Assembly: GCA_902533775.1 (NCBI GenBank)
Contig: CACANA010000009.1
Location: 1-35,808, forward strand
Reading direction: 5' to 3'
DNA length: 35,808 nt
Source: an uncultured Pelagibacteraceae bacterium
GTDB taxonomy: Bacteria; Pseudomonadota; Alphaproteobacteria; Pelagibacterales; Pelagibacteraceae
In this document: piece by piece, positions 1 to 9,253 of the stretch
Numbering within the stretch: position 1 is the first letter of the stretch
Layout of the letters: each line of letters begins with the position of its first letter
Made by a program: the position numbers and the translations under genes
The notes under the pieces: model-generated
What the model saw: the letters and a program-made list of their open reading frames with translations, nothing else
What the model was told of the DNA's origin: nothing
Database searches by the model: none

Positions 1-130
1 ATTTTTTAAATGAACTTCTTCCACCATAACCTCTTGCTTTATCATAAACTGCAACGGAATATTTTTTATTTAATAATTTTGCTATCGTTGATCCAGAAAT
101 TCCTGATCCTATGATGCAAAAATCAAGCAT
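1..130 (-). CDS. FAD/NAD(P)-binding oxidoreductase, N-terminal fragment (runs off the window edge)
   Basis: Reverse-strand translation MLDFCIIGSGISGSTIAKLLNKKYSVAVYDKARGYGGRSSFK has a dinucleotide-binding GxGxxG-type Rossmann motif and the K-A-R-G-x-GGR pattern of amine-oxidase/renalase-like flavoproteins. Confidence 0.7.
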   Translation of the reverse strand, partial: MLDFCIIGSGISGSTIAKLLNKKYSVAVYDKARGYGGRSSFKK

Positions 131-148
131 GATTTGTAACTTGATTAA

Positions 149-1321
149 TTAACAAAGATACTCAAGTGCCTTAAGTATTCCACCTTTTTTATAAGGTATT
201 TTAGATTTCATTAAACCCATTTCAACACCTGCCAATGTTCCGGCTAACATTAGTTCGTTAAAATCACCTAAGTGGCCAATTCTAAAAATTTTACCAGCAA
301 CTTTTGCAAGACCTGTTCCTAAAGACATATTATAGTGATCTAAAATAGTTTTTCTTAAAAAATCAGCATCATGACCTTCTGGAACCATTACTGCTGTTAA
401 TGAGTCTGAGTATTCTTCTGGATTTTTGCAAAGTATTTCTAATCCCCAAGAGTTAACTGCAACTCTTGTAGCTTCTGCAAATCTTTTGTGTCTTTTGAAA
501 ACATTATCTAAACCCTCTTCTGTCAGCATATTGATTGCTTCATCCAAACCATAAAATAAATTTGTAGCTGGTGTGTACGGAAAGTAACCTTTTTTATTAT
601 TTTCTAACATCGGTCCCCAATCCCAATAAGATTTTGGTAACTCAGATGTTTTATATGCCTCTAAAGCTTTAGAACTTATTGCATTAAAAGAAAGTCCTGG
701 TGGTAATAACAATCCTTTTTGAGAACCGCCAACAGTCACATCAACTTTCCACTCTTCATGTTTATAATCTATAGAACCTAATGAAGATATCGTATCAACA
801 AATAATAAAGCTGGATGTTGCGCATTATCCATAGCTTTTCTAATTTCTCCAATTCTACTTGTAACACCAGTAGAAGTTTCATTATGTACCGCACAAACTG
901 CTTTAATTTTTTTATCTTTGTCTTCTTTAAGTTTTTGTTCAACGATGTTTGGATCAACACCTGTTCTCCAATCACCTTCAACAAAGTCTACTTCAATTTT
1001 AAATTTTTGAGCAATATCCCACCAAAGAGTTGAAAAATGTCCGGTTTCAAACATCAAGATTTTATCACCAGCACTTAAAGTGTTTACAAGTGCAGCTTCC
1101 CAAGCACCTGTTCCTGAAGCTGGAAAAATTATTACAGGTTCAGAAGTTTTAAAAATTAATTTTATTCGATCTAAAACTCTTAATCCTAATTCAGCAAAGT
1201 CTGGTCCTCTATGATCTATAGTTGGATAATCCATAGCTCTTAGAACTCTATCTGGAACGTTTGTTGGTCCTGGAATTTGTAAAAAATGTCGACCAGGTCT
1301 TATATTATTTGAAATTGCCAT
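149..1321 (-). CDS. sgaA: Serine-glyoxylate aminotransferase (class V PLP aminotransferase)
   Basis: 390 aa; PGPTNVPDRVLRAM start, HNETSTGV, and VDTISSLGSIDYKHEEWKVDVTVGGSQKGLLLPPGLSF with the PLP lysine context; typical of the SGA family. Confidence 0.9.
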   Translation of the reverse strand: MAISNNIRPGRHFLQIPGPTNVPDRVLRAMDYPTIDHRGPDFAELGLRVLDRIKLIFKTSEPVIIFPASGTGAWEAALVNTLSAGDKILMFETGHFSTLWWDIAQKFKIEVDFVEGDWRTGVDPNIVEQKLKEDKDKKIKAVCAVHNETSTGVTSRIGEIRKAMDNAQHPALLFVDTISSLGSIDYKHEEWKVDVTVGGSQKGLLLPPGLSFNAISSKALEAYKTSELPKSYWDWGPMLENNKKGYFPYTPATNLFYGLDEAINMLTEEGLDNVFKRHKRFAEATRVAVNSWGLEILCKNPEEYSDSLTAVMVPEGHDADFLRKTILDHYNMSLGTGLAKVAGKIFRIGHLGDFNELMLAGTLAGVEMGLMKSKIPYKKGGILKALEYLC

Positions 1322-1366
1322 ACCGCTGTATATGCTAAAGAAATTATATAAGCAAATCTATAATGT

Positions 1367-2521
1367 ATGACAAATAGTAGTAATTTAATTGATAGCCTGG
1401 AAGTTTATGTTCTTAATAATCCAGACGAAGTAAAGCCACATTGGGTTAGTCACTTCATTGTGCCAACAGCTAATGAACTCTTGATTAAAATTAAAACCAA
1501 AGATGGTCATTCAGGCTTTGGTTTAGCAACAAGCTACACTGATATTACTCCTATCATCAAACCATTTTCAAATGGCTTACAAGATTTAATAATTGGAGAA
1601 GATCCATTTTGCCCTGAAAAAATTTATGAAAAAATTTTTAAATTAACTGATACTCGAACCAGTAGCGAAAAAAGTTGGAGCAAAGAGGCATTAATCAGAA
1701 TTTCAGCAGCATTAGATATTGCTTGTTGGGATTTGATAGGAAAAGCTTCAAACATCCCATTGTACAAATTATTTGGTGGATACAGAAATAAAATTCCCGT
1801 TTATGTAACATGTGCTTACTACAGAGATGGTAAAGATGAAAAAGAGCTAAGAGACGAAATACAAAAATTAGTAAACATTGGTCATCAAAGTTTTAAAGTT
1901 AAAGTGGGAGGACTTAGCATCAAAGAAGATGCTAAGAGATTAGAAATTATTAGAGATGAAATTGGAGATCAAAAAGGTTTAATGATTGATGTTAATAGAG
2001 CATGGGATCTAAAAACTGCAATTGAAGGTGTAAAAGAATTTGAGAGATTTAATCCAACATGGATTGAAGAACCTGTTAGATGGGAAGATGATAGAAGAAC
2101 TTTAAAACTCTTATCAAAACAAACTAAAATTCCATTATCAGGTGGTGAAAGTGAAATAACTATTTATGGATGCAGGTCCATGATTGAAGAAGAGGCAATA
2201 CAAATTTTACAATTTGATTGCACAATGTTTGGAGGTTTTACTAATGGAAAAAAACTTTCAGCTTTATGCGAATTAAATCATATAGATGTAGCACCACATC
2301 ATGATTGTTATATTCACGCTCCATTAGTAGCATCAACTCCAGCTGGGAGAATTGTTGAGTCATTTGATGATGAGAGAGATCCTCTTCAAGCACAATTATT
2401 TGAAAATCCACATAAAATGAGTGATGGATGGATACATTTAAATGAAAAACCTGGTTTAGGTTTAGAGATTTCAGAGGCCGCGTTAAAAAAGTTCGGTAAA
2501 CTGGTTTACAAAAATAAATAA
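1367..2521 (+). CDS. Mandelate racemase/muconate lactonizing enzyme family protein (enolase superfamily)
   Basis: 384 aa; KVK motif (SFKVKVGG), metal ligands in DVNRAWD, WIEEPVRWEDD and SGGESE, then FDCTMFGG and APHHDCYIHAPL (Asp/His dyad region of the MR subgroup). Confidence 0.88.
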   Translation: MTNSSNLIDSLEVYVLNNPDEVKPHWVSHFIVPTANELLIKIKTKDGHSGFGLATSYTDITPIIKPFSNGLQDLIIGEDPFCPEKIYEKIFKLTDTRTSSEKSWSKEALIRISAALDIACWDLIGKASNIPLYKLFGGYRNKIPVYVTCAYYRDGKDEKELRDEIQKLVNIGHQSFKVKVGGLSIKEDAKRLEIIRDEIGDQKGLMIDVNRAWDLKTAIEGVKEFERFNPTWIEEPVRWEDDRRTLKLLSKQTKIPLSGGESEITIYGCRSMIEEEAIQILQFDCTMFGGFTNGKKLSALCELNHIDVAPHHDCYIHAPLVASTPAGRIVESFDDERDPLQAQLFENPHKMSDGWIHLNEKPGLGLEISEAALKKFGKLVYKNK

Positions 2522-2538
2522 ACCTTTAATTAAGTTTT

Positions 2539-5442
2539 ATGCGGTTTAATTCAGATCAGATACAAAAAATTGGTAAAGAAATTAGCAGTAAAGTTGATGG
2601 TAAAACTTTATTCGATGAATTCTCACGTGGAAGATATAGTACCGATGCTTCTGTGTATCAAATTAAACCTCTTGGTGTAGTTCTTCCAAAAGATACAAAT
2701 GATGTTCTAAGTTTAATGGAGTATTCACAAAAGAATTCTGTACCTCTATTAGCTAGAGGAGGTGGAAGCTCTCAATGTGGTCAAACTGTTGGAGAAAGTG
2801 TTGTATTAGATTACAGCAAACATCAAAATAAAATTTTAGAACTAAACGTTGAAGAAAAATATGTATGGGTTCAACCAGGTGTCGTATTAGATCATCTAAA
2901 TGCTTATTTGAAGCCATACGGTCTTTGGTTTCCAGTAGACGTTTCAACAAGTAGTAGAGCAACTATTGGAGGAATGTCAGCTAACAATTCCTGTGGATCA
3001 AGATCTTTATATTATGGCAATATGGTTCATAATGTATTAGCTATTGAAGCAATATTAGATGATGGCTCTATATTTAATTTTGATCAAATAAATAAGAATT
3101 ATTTAGCTACAAAGAACAATCAAGATAGACTCTATAAAATCATAGATAAATTCATTGATGTGAGACAACAAGTTGGAGGCGAAATTGATGATAATTGGCC
3201 AACAACACAGAGAAGAGTTGGAGGATATAACATTGATTTAATTGATCCTGAAGGCTTCAACTCATCAAATCTTCTTGTTGGTTCTGAAGGAACATTATCT
3301 TTATTTAATAAAATAAAATTAAAACTATCTGAAATACCAAAGAATAAAATTTTGGGTGTCTGCTACTTTGATAATTTTCATCAAGCAATGGAATTATCAA
3401 AAGAGATAGTAAAATTAAAACCAACTTGCGTTGAGTTGATGGACCAAAATTTATTAAATTTAGCAAAAGAAATACCAATGTATGCTGGAGGTATAAAAAA
3501 ATATATCAAAGGAAATCCTGAAGCTGTTTTGATGGTAGAATTTATAGATACCGAGAAAAGCGTATATGAAAAGAAAATAAAGGATTTAGAATATTTAGTT
3601 TTAAACCAAAACAAAAAAAACGAGTTTTCATATTATTCAAATCTTTCAGAACAGAAAGAAGTTTTTGAGATAAGAAAAGCTGGATTAAATATTTTGATGT
3701 CAATGAAAGGTGATAAAAAACCAGTTGCATTCATTGAAGATTGTGCAGTTTCTCTAGAACACCTAGCTGACTACACAGCTAGATTAAAAGAAATATTCAA
3801 AAAATATGGGACAAGTGGAATGTTTTATGCGCACGCATCCGTTGGAACTCTTCATGTAAGACCAGTTTTAAATATGAAATCTGACAAAGATATACAAAAT
3901 ATGAGATCTATATCTGAAGAAGCTTTTGAAATGGTTAAAGATTATAAAGGTTCTCACTCAGGAGAACATGGTGATGGAATTGTTAGATCAGAATTTCATG
4001 AAATGATGTTTGGTAAAAAAATCACAAATGCATTTGAAGAAATAAAAGATACATTCGATAGTAAAAACCTTTTAAATCCTGGAAAAATTGTTCATCCATT
4101 TAAATCAAATGATAGATCTTTAATGAGATACAAATCAGGTTATCAAACAGAAAATATAGATACACATTACGATTGGTCTAATTGGGGTCAATTCTCTGAT
4201 GCTGTTGAAATGTGTAATAACAATGGTGCTTGTAGAAAGTTAGACTCTGGTGTGATGTGTCCATCATACAGAGTAACTAAAGAAGAAAAAGATTTAGTTC
4301 GAGGTAGAGCAAATACTTTAAGATTAGCTTTATCTAACCAGCTTCCAGAGGGTTCATTTGCATCAAAAGAAATGTATGAAACTATGGAGTTATGTGTCAG
4401 CTGTAAAGCTTGTCAAAGAGAATGTCCTATGTCGGTTGATATGGCTAAGATGAAATCTGAGTTTCTTTCTCATTACTATAAAAAATTTAGTATGCGAATT
4501 AAAGATAGAGTTATCTCAGATATGCCAAGACTTATTTGGTTATTAAAGATTGTTGCTCCTATATTCAACAAGGTTAAAAACCTACCACTAATCTCAACAA
4601 TCGTTGAAAAGTTTGGTTTTGCAACAGCAAGGTCTATGCCTGAAGTTCAAAACCAGAATGCATTAAGAGAAATTTACGACAGTCAGACAGTATCAGAAAA
4701 TAAAGTAATTTTGTTTGCAGATACATTTAATATTAACTTTGAAAATGAAAATTTAGTTTATGCAATTAAAGTATTAAATAAATTTGGATATCAGGCAGTT
4801 ATACCAAGTTTTGGTAAAGATAAATTAAAGAGACCCCTTTGTTGTGGAAGAACTTATATATCTTACGGTCAATTAGACAAAGCCTCTGAAGAGCTAAATA
4901 GATTTAATGATTACGTTATACAAAATAATTATGTAGATTTACCAGTTGTAGGTATTGAACCATCCTGTTTATTAACATTTAACGATGAATATCAGACTTT
5001 AAAGAATGTAAATAATAAAGAACAAATTAAAAATAAATTTTATCTACTTGAGGAATTTATTTTAGAACAAATAAGAAATAACAATAATATTAAAGCTAAT
5101 AAGTTTGATCAAAATGTATTAATTCATGGGCACTGCCATCAAAAATCACAAGATAGAATGAAGGGGCTAACTAATCTTTTATCAGAATTAAATATTAGTA
5201 ATAAAATGATAGAGTCTAGTTGCTGTGGAATGGCTGGTTCATTTGGATATGACAGTAAAACTTATGAGGTATCCAAAAAAATGGCAAATCTTTCTTTGAT
5301 ACCTGCAATCAATAATAGTGATGAAAAAGATTTTATAGTTGCAAATGGTACAAGCTGTAGACATCAAATATCTGATTTATCTGATAAAAAAGGTAAGCAT
5401 GTCTCAGAATTATTATTTAAAATTTTTGAAACTGTTAATTAA
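2539..5442 (+). CDS. FAD-linked 2-hydroxyacid dehydrogenase fused to an Fe-S/CCG domain region (YdiJ / GlcD-GlcF-like; D-2-hydroxyglutarate or glycolate/D-lactate dehydrogenase type)
   Basis: 967 aa; FAD_binding_4-like N-terminus (ARGGGSSQCGQTVGESVVLDYSKH), FAD-oxidase C domain (SGEHGDGIVRSEF), ferredoxin cysteines CVSCKACQRECPMSVDMAKMKSEFL, and CCG motifs (LCCGRTY, HGHCHQKS, SSCCGMAGSFGY). Confidence 0.88.
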   Translation: MRFNSDQIQKIGKEISSKVDGKTLFDEFSRGRYSTDASVYQIKPLGVVLPKDTNDVLSLMEYSQKNSVPLLARGGGSSQCGQTVGESVVLDYSKHQNKILELNVEEKYVWVQPGVVLDHLNAYLKPYGLWFPVDVSTSSRATIGGMSANNSCGSRSLYYGNMVHNVLAIEAILDDGSIFNFDQINKNYLATKNNQDRLYKIIDKFIDVRQQVGGEIDDNWPTTQRRVGGYNIDLIDPEGFNSSNLLVGSEGTLSLFNKIKLKLSEIPKNKILGVCYFDNFHQAMELSKEIVKLKPTCVELMDQNLLNLAKEIPMYAGGIKKYIKGNPEAVLMVEFIDTEKSVYEKKIKDLEYLVLNQNKKNEFSYYSNLSEQKEVFEIRKAGLNILMSMKGDKKPVAFIEDCAVSLEHLADYTARLKEIFKKYGTSGMFYAHASVGTLHVRPVLNMKSDKDIQNMRSISEEAFEMVKDYKGSHSGEHGDGIVRSEFHEMMFGKKITNAFEEIKDTFDSKNLLNPGKIVHPFKSNDRSLMRYKSGYQTENIDTHYDWSNWGQFSDAVEMCNNNGACRKLDSGVMCPSYRVTKEEKDLVRGRANTLRLALSNQLPEGSFASKEMYETMELCVSCKACQRECPMSVDMAKMKSEFLSHYYKKFSMRIKDRVISDMPRLIWLLKIVAPIFNKVKNLPLISTIVEKFGFATARSMPEVQNQNALREIYDSQTVSENKVILFADTFNINFENENLVYAIKVLNKFGYQAVIPSFGKDKLKRPLCCGRTYISYGQLDKASEELNRFNDYVIQNNYVDLPVVGIEPSCLLTFNDEYQTLKNVNNKEQIKNKFYLLEEFILEQIRNNNNIKANKFDQNVLIHGHCHQKSQDRMKGLTNLLSELNISNKMIESSCCGMAGSFGYDSKTYEVSKKMANLSLIPAINNSDEKDFIVANGTSCRHQISDLSDKKGKHVSELLFKIFETVN

Positions 5443-6632
5443 AGAATTACTTTTCTATTATAAAAATCTTCAATCTGGTCATCTTTGTAACCAAAAATTT
5501 GCATAATTTCTTTTGTATGTTCTCCTAAATTTGGAGCACCTTTTGATTTTTCTGTTTTACTTTTTGAAAATTTAATTGGCATACCAATAGCCTTACTTTT
5601 ACCTGCTTTTTTATTATCTACCTCTATAACCATTTCTCTTTCAATTGTTTGAGGATCTTTAAACATGTCTGTTATCGAGTTTATAGGACCGCATGGTAAT
5701 CCATTATCATCAAAGATTTTTAACCATTCACTAGAAGTTTTTTTAATTAGTTCTTCGTTAAGAATATCAACTAATTCTTTTAAATTTTGTTTTCTATTTA
5801 AATTTGATGAAAATTTTTCATTTTCTTGCAAGTCTTCACGACCAATTGCTTTAAGTAACATAAGCCAAGTGTTTTGATTTGATGCACCCACCGTAATCCA
5901 TTTATCTTTTGTTTTAAATGCTTGATAAGGAGCTGTTAAAGGATGTGCTGATCCTAAAGGACCAGGTGACTCTCCAGTTGCACCTGCAATAGCAGACTGC
6001 CAGTAAGTATGAACAATACCTGCTTCATATAAAGATGTATCAACTTTTTGTCCTTCTCCTGTTTTTTCTCTATGGACTAATGCTGCCAAAATTCCGCTAG
6101 CTGCAAGTAAACCTGCTGTAATATCTGTTATAGGTGCACCTACTTTCATTGGTGGTTTATCTTTACTTTCGCCAGTAATACTCATTAATCCACTCATTCC
6201 TTGTGCAACCAAATCAAATCCTCCTTTATCTGCGTAAGGACCCGTTCTACCGTATCCAGATATTTCACATAAAATGATTTTAGGATTAATTTCTGACATA
6301 ACATCATATCCAACGCCTAATTTTTCTAATGTCCCTTTTCTAAAATTCTCCAAAACTACATCAGAATTTTTTACCATCGTTTTAAATATCTCTATCCCAT
6401 CTTTGTCTTTTAAATTTAATGCGATACCTTTCTTATTTCTATTCATCATCATAAAAGCTGCGGACTCTCCATTAATTTCTGGTGGCAAGAAGTTTCTGGT
6501 ATCATCTCCTCCTGGTGTCTTTTCTATTTTAATTACTTCTGCACCTAGATCAGCTAATAATAATCCACAAGTTGGGCCAGCCATTATTTGTGCCATTTCA
6601 AGTACACGAATGCCTTTTAATGATGCAGTCAT
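5439..6632 (-). CDS. CaiB/BaiF (family III) CoA-transferase
   Basis: 397 aa; LKGIRVLEMAQIMAGPTCGLLLADLGAEVIKIEKTPGGDDTR, NRNKKGIALNLKDKDG, ENFRKGTLEKLGVGYD: family III hallmarks. Confidence 0.93.
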   Translation of the reverse strand: MTASLKGIRVLEMAQIMAGPTCGLLLADLGAEVIKIEKTPGGDDTRNFLPPEINGESAAFMMMNRNKKGIALNLKDKDGIEIFKTMVKNSDVVLENFRKGTLEKLGVGYDVMSEINPKIILCEISGYGRTGPYADKGGFDLVAQGMSGLMSITGESKDKPPMKVGAPITDITAGLLAASGILAALVHREKTGEGQKVDTSLYEAGIVHTYWQSAIAGATGESPGPLGSAHPLTAPYQAFKTKDKWITVGASNQNTWLMLLKAIGREDLQENEKFSSNLNRKQNLKELVDILNEELIKKTSSEWLKIFDDNGLPCGPINSITDMFKDPQTIEREMVIEVDNKKAGKSKAIGMPIKFSKSKTEKSKGAPNLGEHTKEIMQIFGYKDDQIEDFYNRKVIL

Positions 6633-6635
6633 CTA

Positions 6636-7418
6636 TTACTTATTTTTGAATTTTGGTTTTGTTTTGTTTAAGAAAGATTGATATCCAATTTTAAAGTCTT
6701 GGGTATCGTAACATTTGTAACCAAGATTATTTATTTTTTCTGTGACTTTTCCATTTTTTAAAATGTTTCTTGCAAATTGCTTATGCCACCTTGCAACTTT
6801 TGGAGCACCTTCACATATTAATTCAGCTGATTTATAAGCTTCTTTTTCAACATCTTTGTCGTTAACTACTCTATTAACTAGCCTCTTCTGAAATGCTTCA
6901 TCAGCTCCAAAGACTCTTCCTTCAAATAATATTTCCATTGCAGTTGTGTAATTGGTTACTTTTAAAAGCACCTCAAGTTCTTTTGCAGCCATTGTTAAGC
7001 CTAATCTTTTAATTGGAACTCCGAACCTAGAGCTTTTGCCACAAATTCTAATGTCACAACATCCTGCTATTTCTAATCCACCACCAACACATATTCCTTC
7101 TATCAAAGCAATTGTTGGTATTGGACAATCAAAAATTGCTCCAAGTGTTCCGTGTAAAAATTTACCGTACGATTTTGCTAATTTTGATGAAGACCTTTGT
7201 TTTTTAAATTCTCCAATATCATTTCCTGGTGAAAAAGATTTACCACCCTCTCCTCTTATAATAATACATCTTAAATTTTTATTTTTGGATAACTTTTTGA
7301 AAACTTTGCCAAGCTCAATCCACATTGGCTTAGTCATTGCATTTAGTTTTTCTGGTCTATTAATAATAACTTCAACTAAATGTTTATTTTTTTTATTTAC
7401 TTTAATTAATTTAATCAT
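6636..7418 (-). CDS. Enoyl-CoA hydratase/isomerase family protein
   Basis: 260 aa; INRPEKLNAM, GEGGKSFSPGNDIGEF and oxyanion-hole region ALIEGICVGGGLEIAGCCDIRI are crotonase motifs. Confidence 0.92.
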   Translation of the reverse strand: MIKLIKVNKKNKHLVEVIINRPEKLNAMTKPMWIELGKVFKKLSKNKNLRCIIIRGEGGKSFSPGNDIGEFKKQRSSSKLAKSYGKFLHGTLGAIFDCPIPTIALIEGICVGGGLEIAGCCDIRICGKSSRFGVPIKRLGLTMAAKELEVLLKVTNYTTAMEILFEGRVFGADEAFQKRLVNRVVNDKDVEKEAYKSAELICEGAPKVARWHKQFARNILKNGKVTEKINNLGYKCYDTQDFKIGYQSFLNKTKPKFKNK

Positions 7419-8702
7419 TTAGCTCCTATAAAAAAACTCAACTAATGTCATCGGTATAGCTGGTACATAAGTTACTAACATTAACAATACTAATAACACG
7501 CATATAAAGGATATATTAGATCTTGTTACATCCCAAATGTCTGCTTTTGCAACTGAGCAAGCTGTAACAAGAACACTTGCAACTGGTGGTGTTTGTTGAC
7601 CAATTGCTAAATTTAAAGTTACAATTATACCAAAGTGAACTGGATCAATACCTACCGCATTAACTAATGGCATTACAATTGGAACTGTTAAAATTATTGC
7701 AGCAACTGAATGTAAAAAGAAACCTATTACTAAAAGAAATACATTAAGTATTCCTAAGACTGCATATTTATTATTTGTAAAATCAATAATTGACTCTGCA
7801 ACTTTTTGTGGAATTTGTTCAATTGTTAAAAATTCACCAAGTAATACAGATGCTGCTACTAATAACATTACTGAAGCTGTTTGAATTGCTCCTTCACAAG
7901 CTGACTCGTATAATCTTTTAAAATCTATTTCTTTATAAATAAATCCAATAACTAATGATGCTACAACTGCTAAACCTGCTCCTTCAGTTGCAGTTACTAC
8001 TCCTCCAAAAATTCCACCTAAGATAATAATTGGTAATAAAAATGCTAATGCTGCATCTTTTGCAGTTTTCTTAACATTTGGAATATTAAATGTTTCTTCA
8101 ACAGGAAAATTTTTACGTCTTGCAGTAATATATGCTGCTAACATTAAGAAGAAGCCACCTATTACTCCTGGGACAATTCCAGCTACAAACAATTGTACTA
8201 CTGAACTTTGAGCCATTACTGCATAAACAATCATTGGTATTGAAGGTGGAATAATAATCGCCAAAGACGCTGATGATGAAGTCACTGCAGCAGCGAAAGG
8301 ACCTGGATATCCTTTTTTCTTCATCGCTGGAATTAAAATAGATCCTAATGCAGCAACATCAGCAACTGCAGATCCAGAAATTTCAGCAAAAAACATAGAG
8401 GTGGCAATGTTAATCATGCTAAGACCGCCCTTGATAAATCCAACAAGCGCTGAAGCAAAAGCAATTAATCTTCTAGAAATACCAGCACTATTCATAATTG
8501 ATCCAGCTAAAATAAATAAAGGAATAGCAATCAATGGAAATTTCATTGATCCATCAAACATTACGATTGCAGTATCAATTAAAAAACTTGTTCCTGTCTT
8601 CAATACCATTGCAATAATTGTTGTTACTGCAAGGCCAATAGCGATAGGTACATTGATAGATAAAAGAAGTAGAAGGACTGCAAACATTGTAAGAATTATC
8701 AT
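7419..8702 (-). CDS. dctM: TRAP transporter large permease (DctM)
   Basis: 427 aa, highly hydrophobic; PLIAIPLFILAGSIMNSAGISRRLIAFASALVG and NLAIGQQTPPVASVLVTACSVAK are DctM-typical. Confidence 0.93.
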   Translation of the reverse strand: MIILTMFAVLLLLLSINVPIAIGLAVTTIIAMVLKTGTSFLIDTAIVMFDGSMKFPLIAIPLFILAGSIMNSAGISRRLIAFASALVGFIKGGLSMINIATSMFFAEISGSAVADVAALGSILIPAMKKKGYPGPFAAAVTSSSASLAIIIPPSIPMIVYAVMAQSSVVQLFVAGIVPGVIGGFFLMLAAYITARRKNFPVEETFNIPNVKKTAKDAALAFLLPIIILGGIFGGVVTATEGAGLAVVASLVIGFIYKEIDFKRLYESACEGAIQTASVMLLVAASVLLGEFLTIEQIPQKVAESIIDFTNNKYAVLGILNVFLLVIGFFLHSVAAIILTVPIVMPLVNAVGIDPVHFGIIVTLNLAIGQQTPPVASVLVTACSVAKADIWDVTRSNISFICVLLVLLMLVTYVPAIPMTLVEFFYRS

Positions 8703-9211
8703 TAAATATCTCCTGTTTGCTCGTCACCTGTTGTTTGAAGAACTAAATTTTTATAGTCTTCAGGAATTCTTAAAGTTTCAGATAAAATAAATAAACATGA
8801 TGCAATTGGAATAACTGATTGTACAAAAGGTTGCGGAACCCACTCTAATGTTACTAAGGTTTCTCCTGTTATAAGAGTTAAAACTAAATAACCATAGTAA
8901 GCCAACAATATTAAAAAACCATAAACAACTAATTTTGACACTACAAAGAAAATTTTTCTAAGTGCTAATGGAAAAGCTTTAAAAATACTTGGAACGCTTA
9001 TATGAGAACCTTTTAAAGCTGCATAAGCTGAACCATAATAGGTTATCCATGCAAGCTGAACAGCTGCAACCTCGTCATACCAAACCAAAGCACTGCCAGC
9101 GAAACGAAAAGTAACACCAAGTAAAACTGTTACTGCTAATGCTACCATCATTATAAACAGTATTAGTTTTAATATTTTTTCGTAAGAATTTATAAATTTT
9201 TGCAATGTCAT
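8702..9211 (-). CDS. dctQ: TRAP transporter small permease (DctQ)
   Basis: 169 aa, four hydrophobic segments, WYDEVAAVQLAWITYYGSAYAALKGSHISV DctQ signature; overlaps the dctM start by 1 nt. Confidence 0.9.
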   Translation of the reverse strand: MTLQKFINSYEKILKLILFIMMVALAVTVLLGVTFRFAGSALVWYDEVAAVQLAWITYYGSAYAALKGSHISVPSIFKAFPLALRKIFFVVSKLVVYGFLILLAYYGYLVLTLITGETLVTLEWVPQPFVQSVIPIASCLFILSETLRIPEDYKNLVLQTTGDEQTGDI

Positions 9212-9219
9212 TTTTTTTC

Positions 9220-9240
9220 AGGCCCTCTGGTAGAGGGCCT
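9220..9240. other. Perfect GC-rich intercistronic hairpin between dctP and dctQ
   Basis: AGGCCCTCT (9220-9228), GGT loop, AGAGGGCCT (9232-9240); 9-bp perfect stem in an AT-rich background. Confidence 0.85.
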
Positions 9241-9253
9241 GTTACAAATTATG

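Noticed and set aside
815-1033. Shadow ORFs 815..1033 (+) and 778..984 (-) within sgaA
   Set aside because: They overlap a strongly supported aminotransferase gene and have low-complexity products.
6274-6681. 135-aa plus-strand ORF
   Set aside because: Antisense to the CaiB/BaiF CoA-transferase gene; hydrophobic frame-shadow ORF.
6952-7422. 156-aa plus-strand ORF in the supplied track
   Set aside because: Fully antisense to the well-supported enoyl-CoA hydratase gene; low-complexity translation with no recognisable motif.
8401-8790. 129-aa plus-strand ORF
   Set aside because: Antisense across the dctM/dctQ junction; a shadow of hydrophobic codons.
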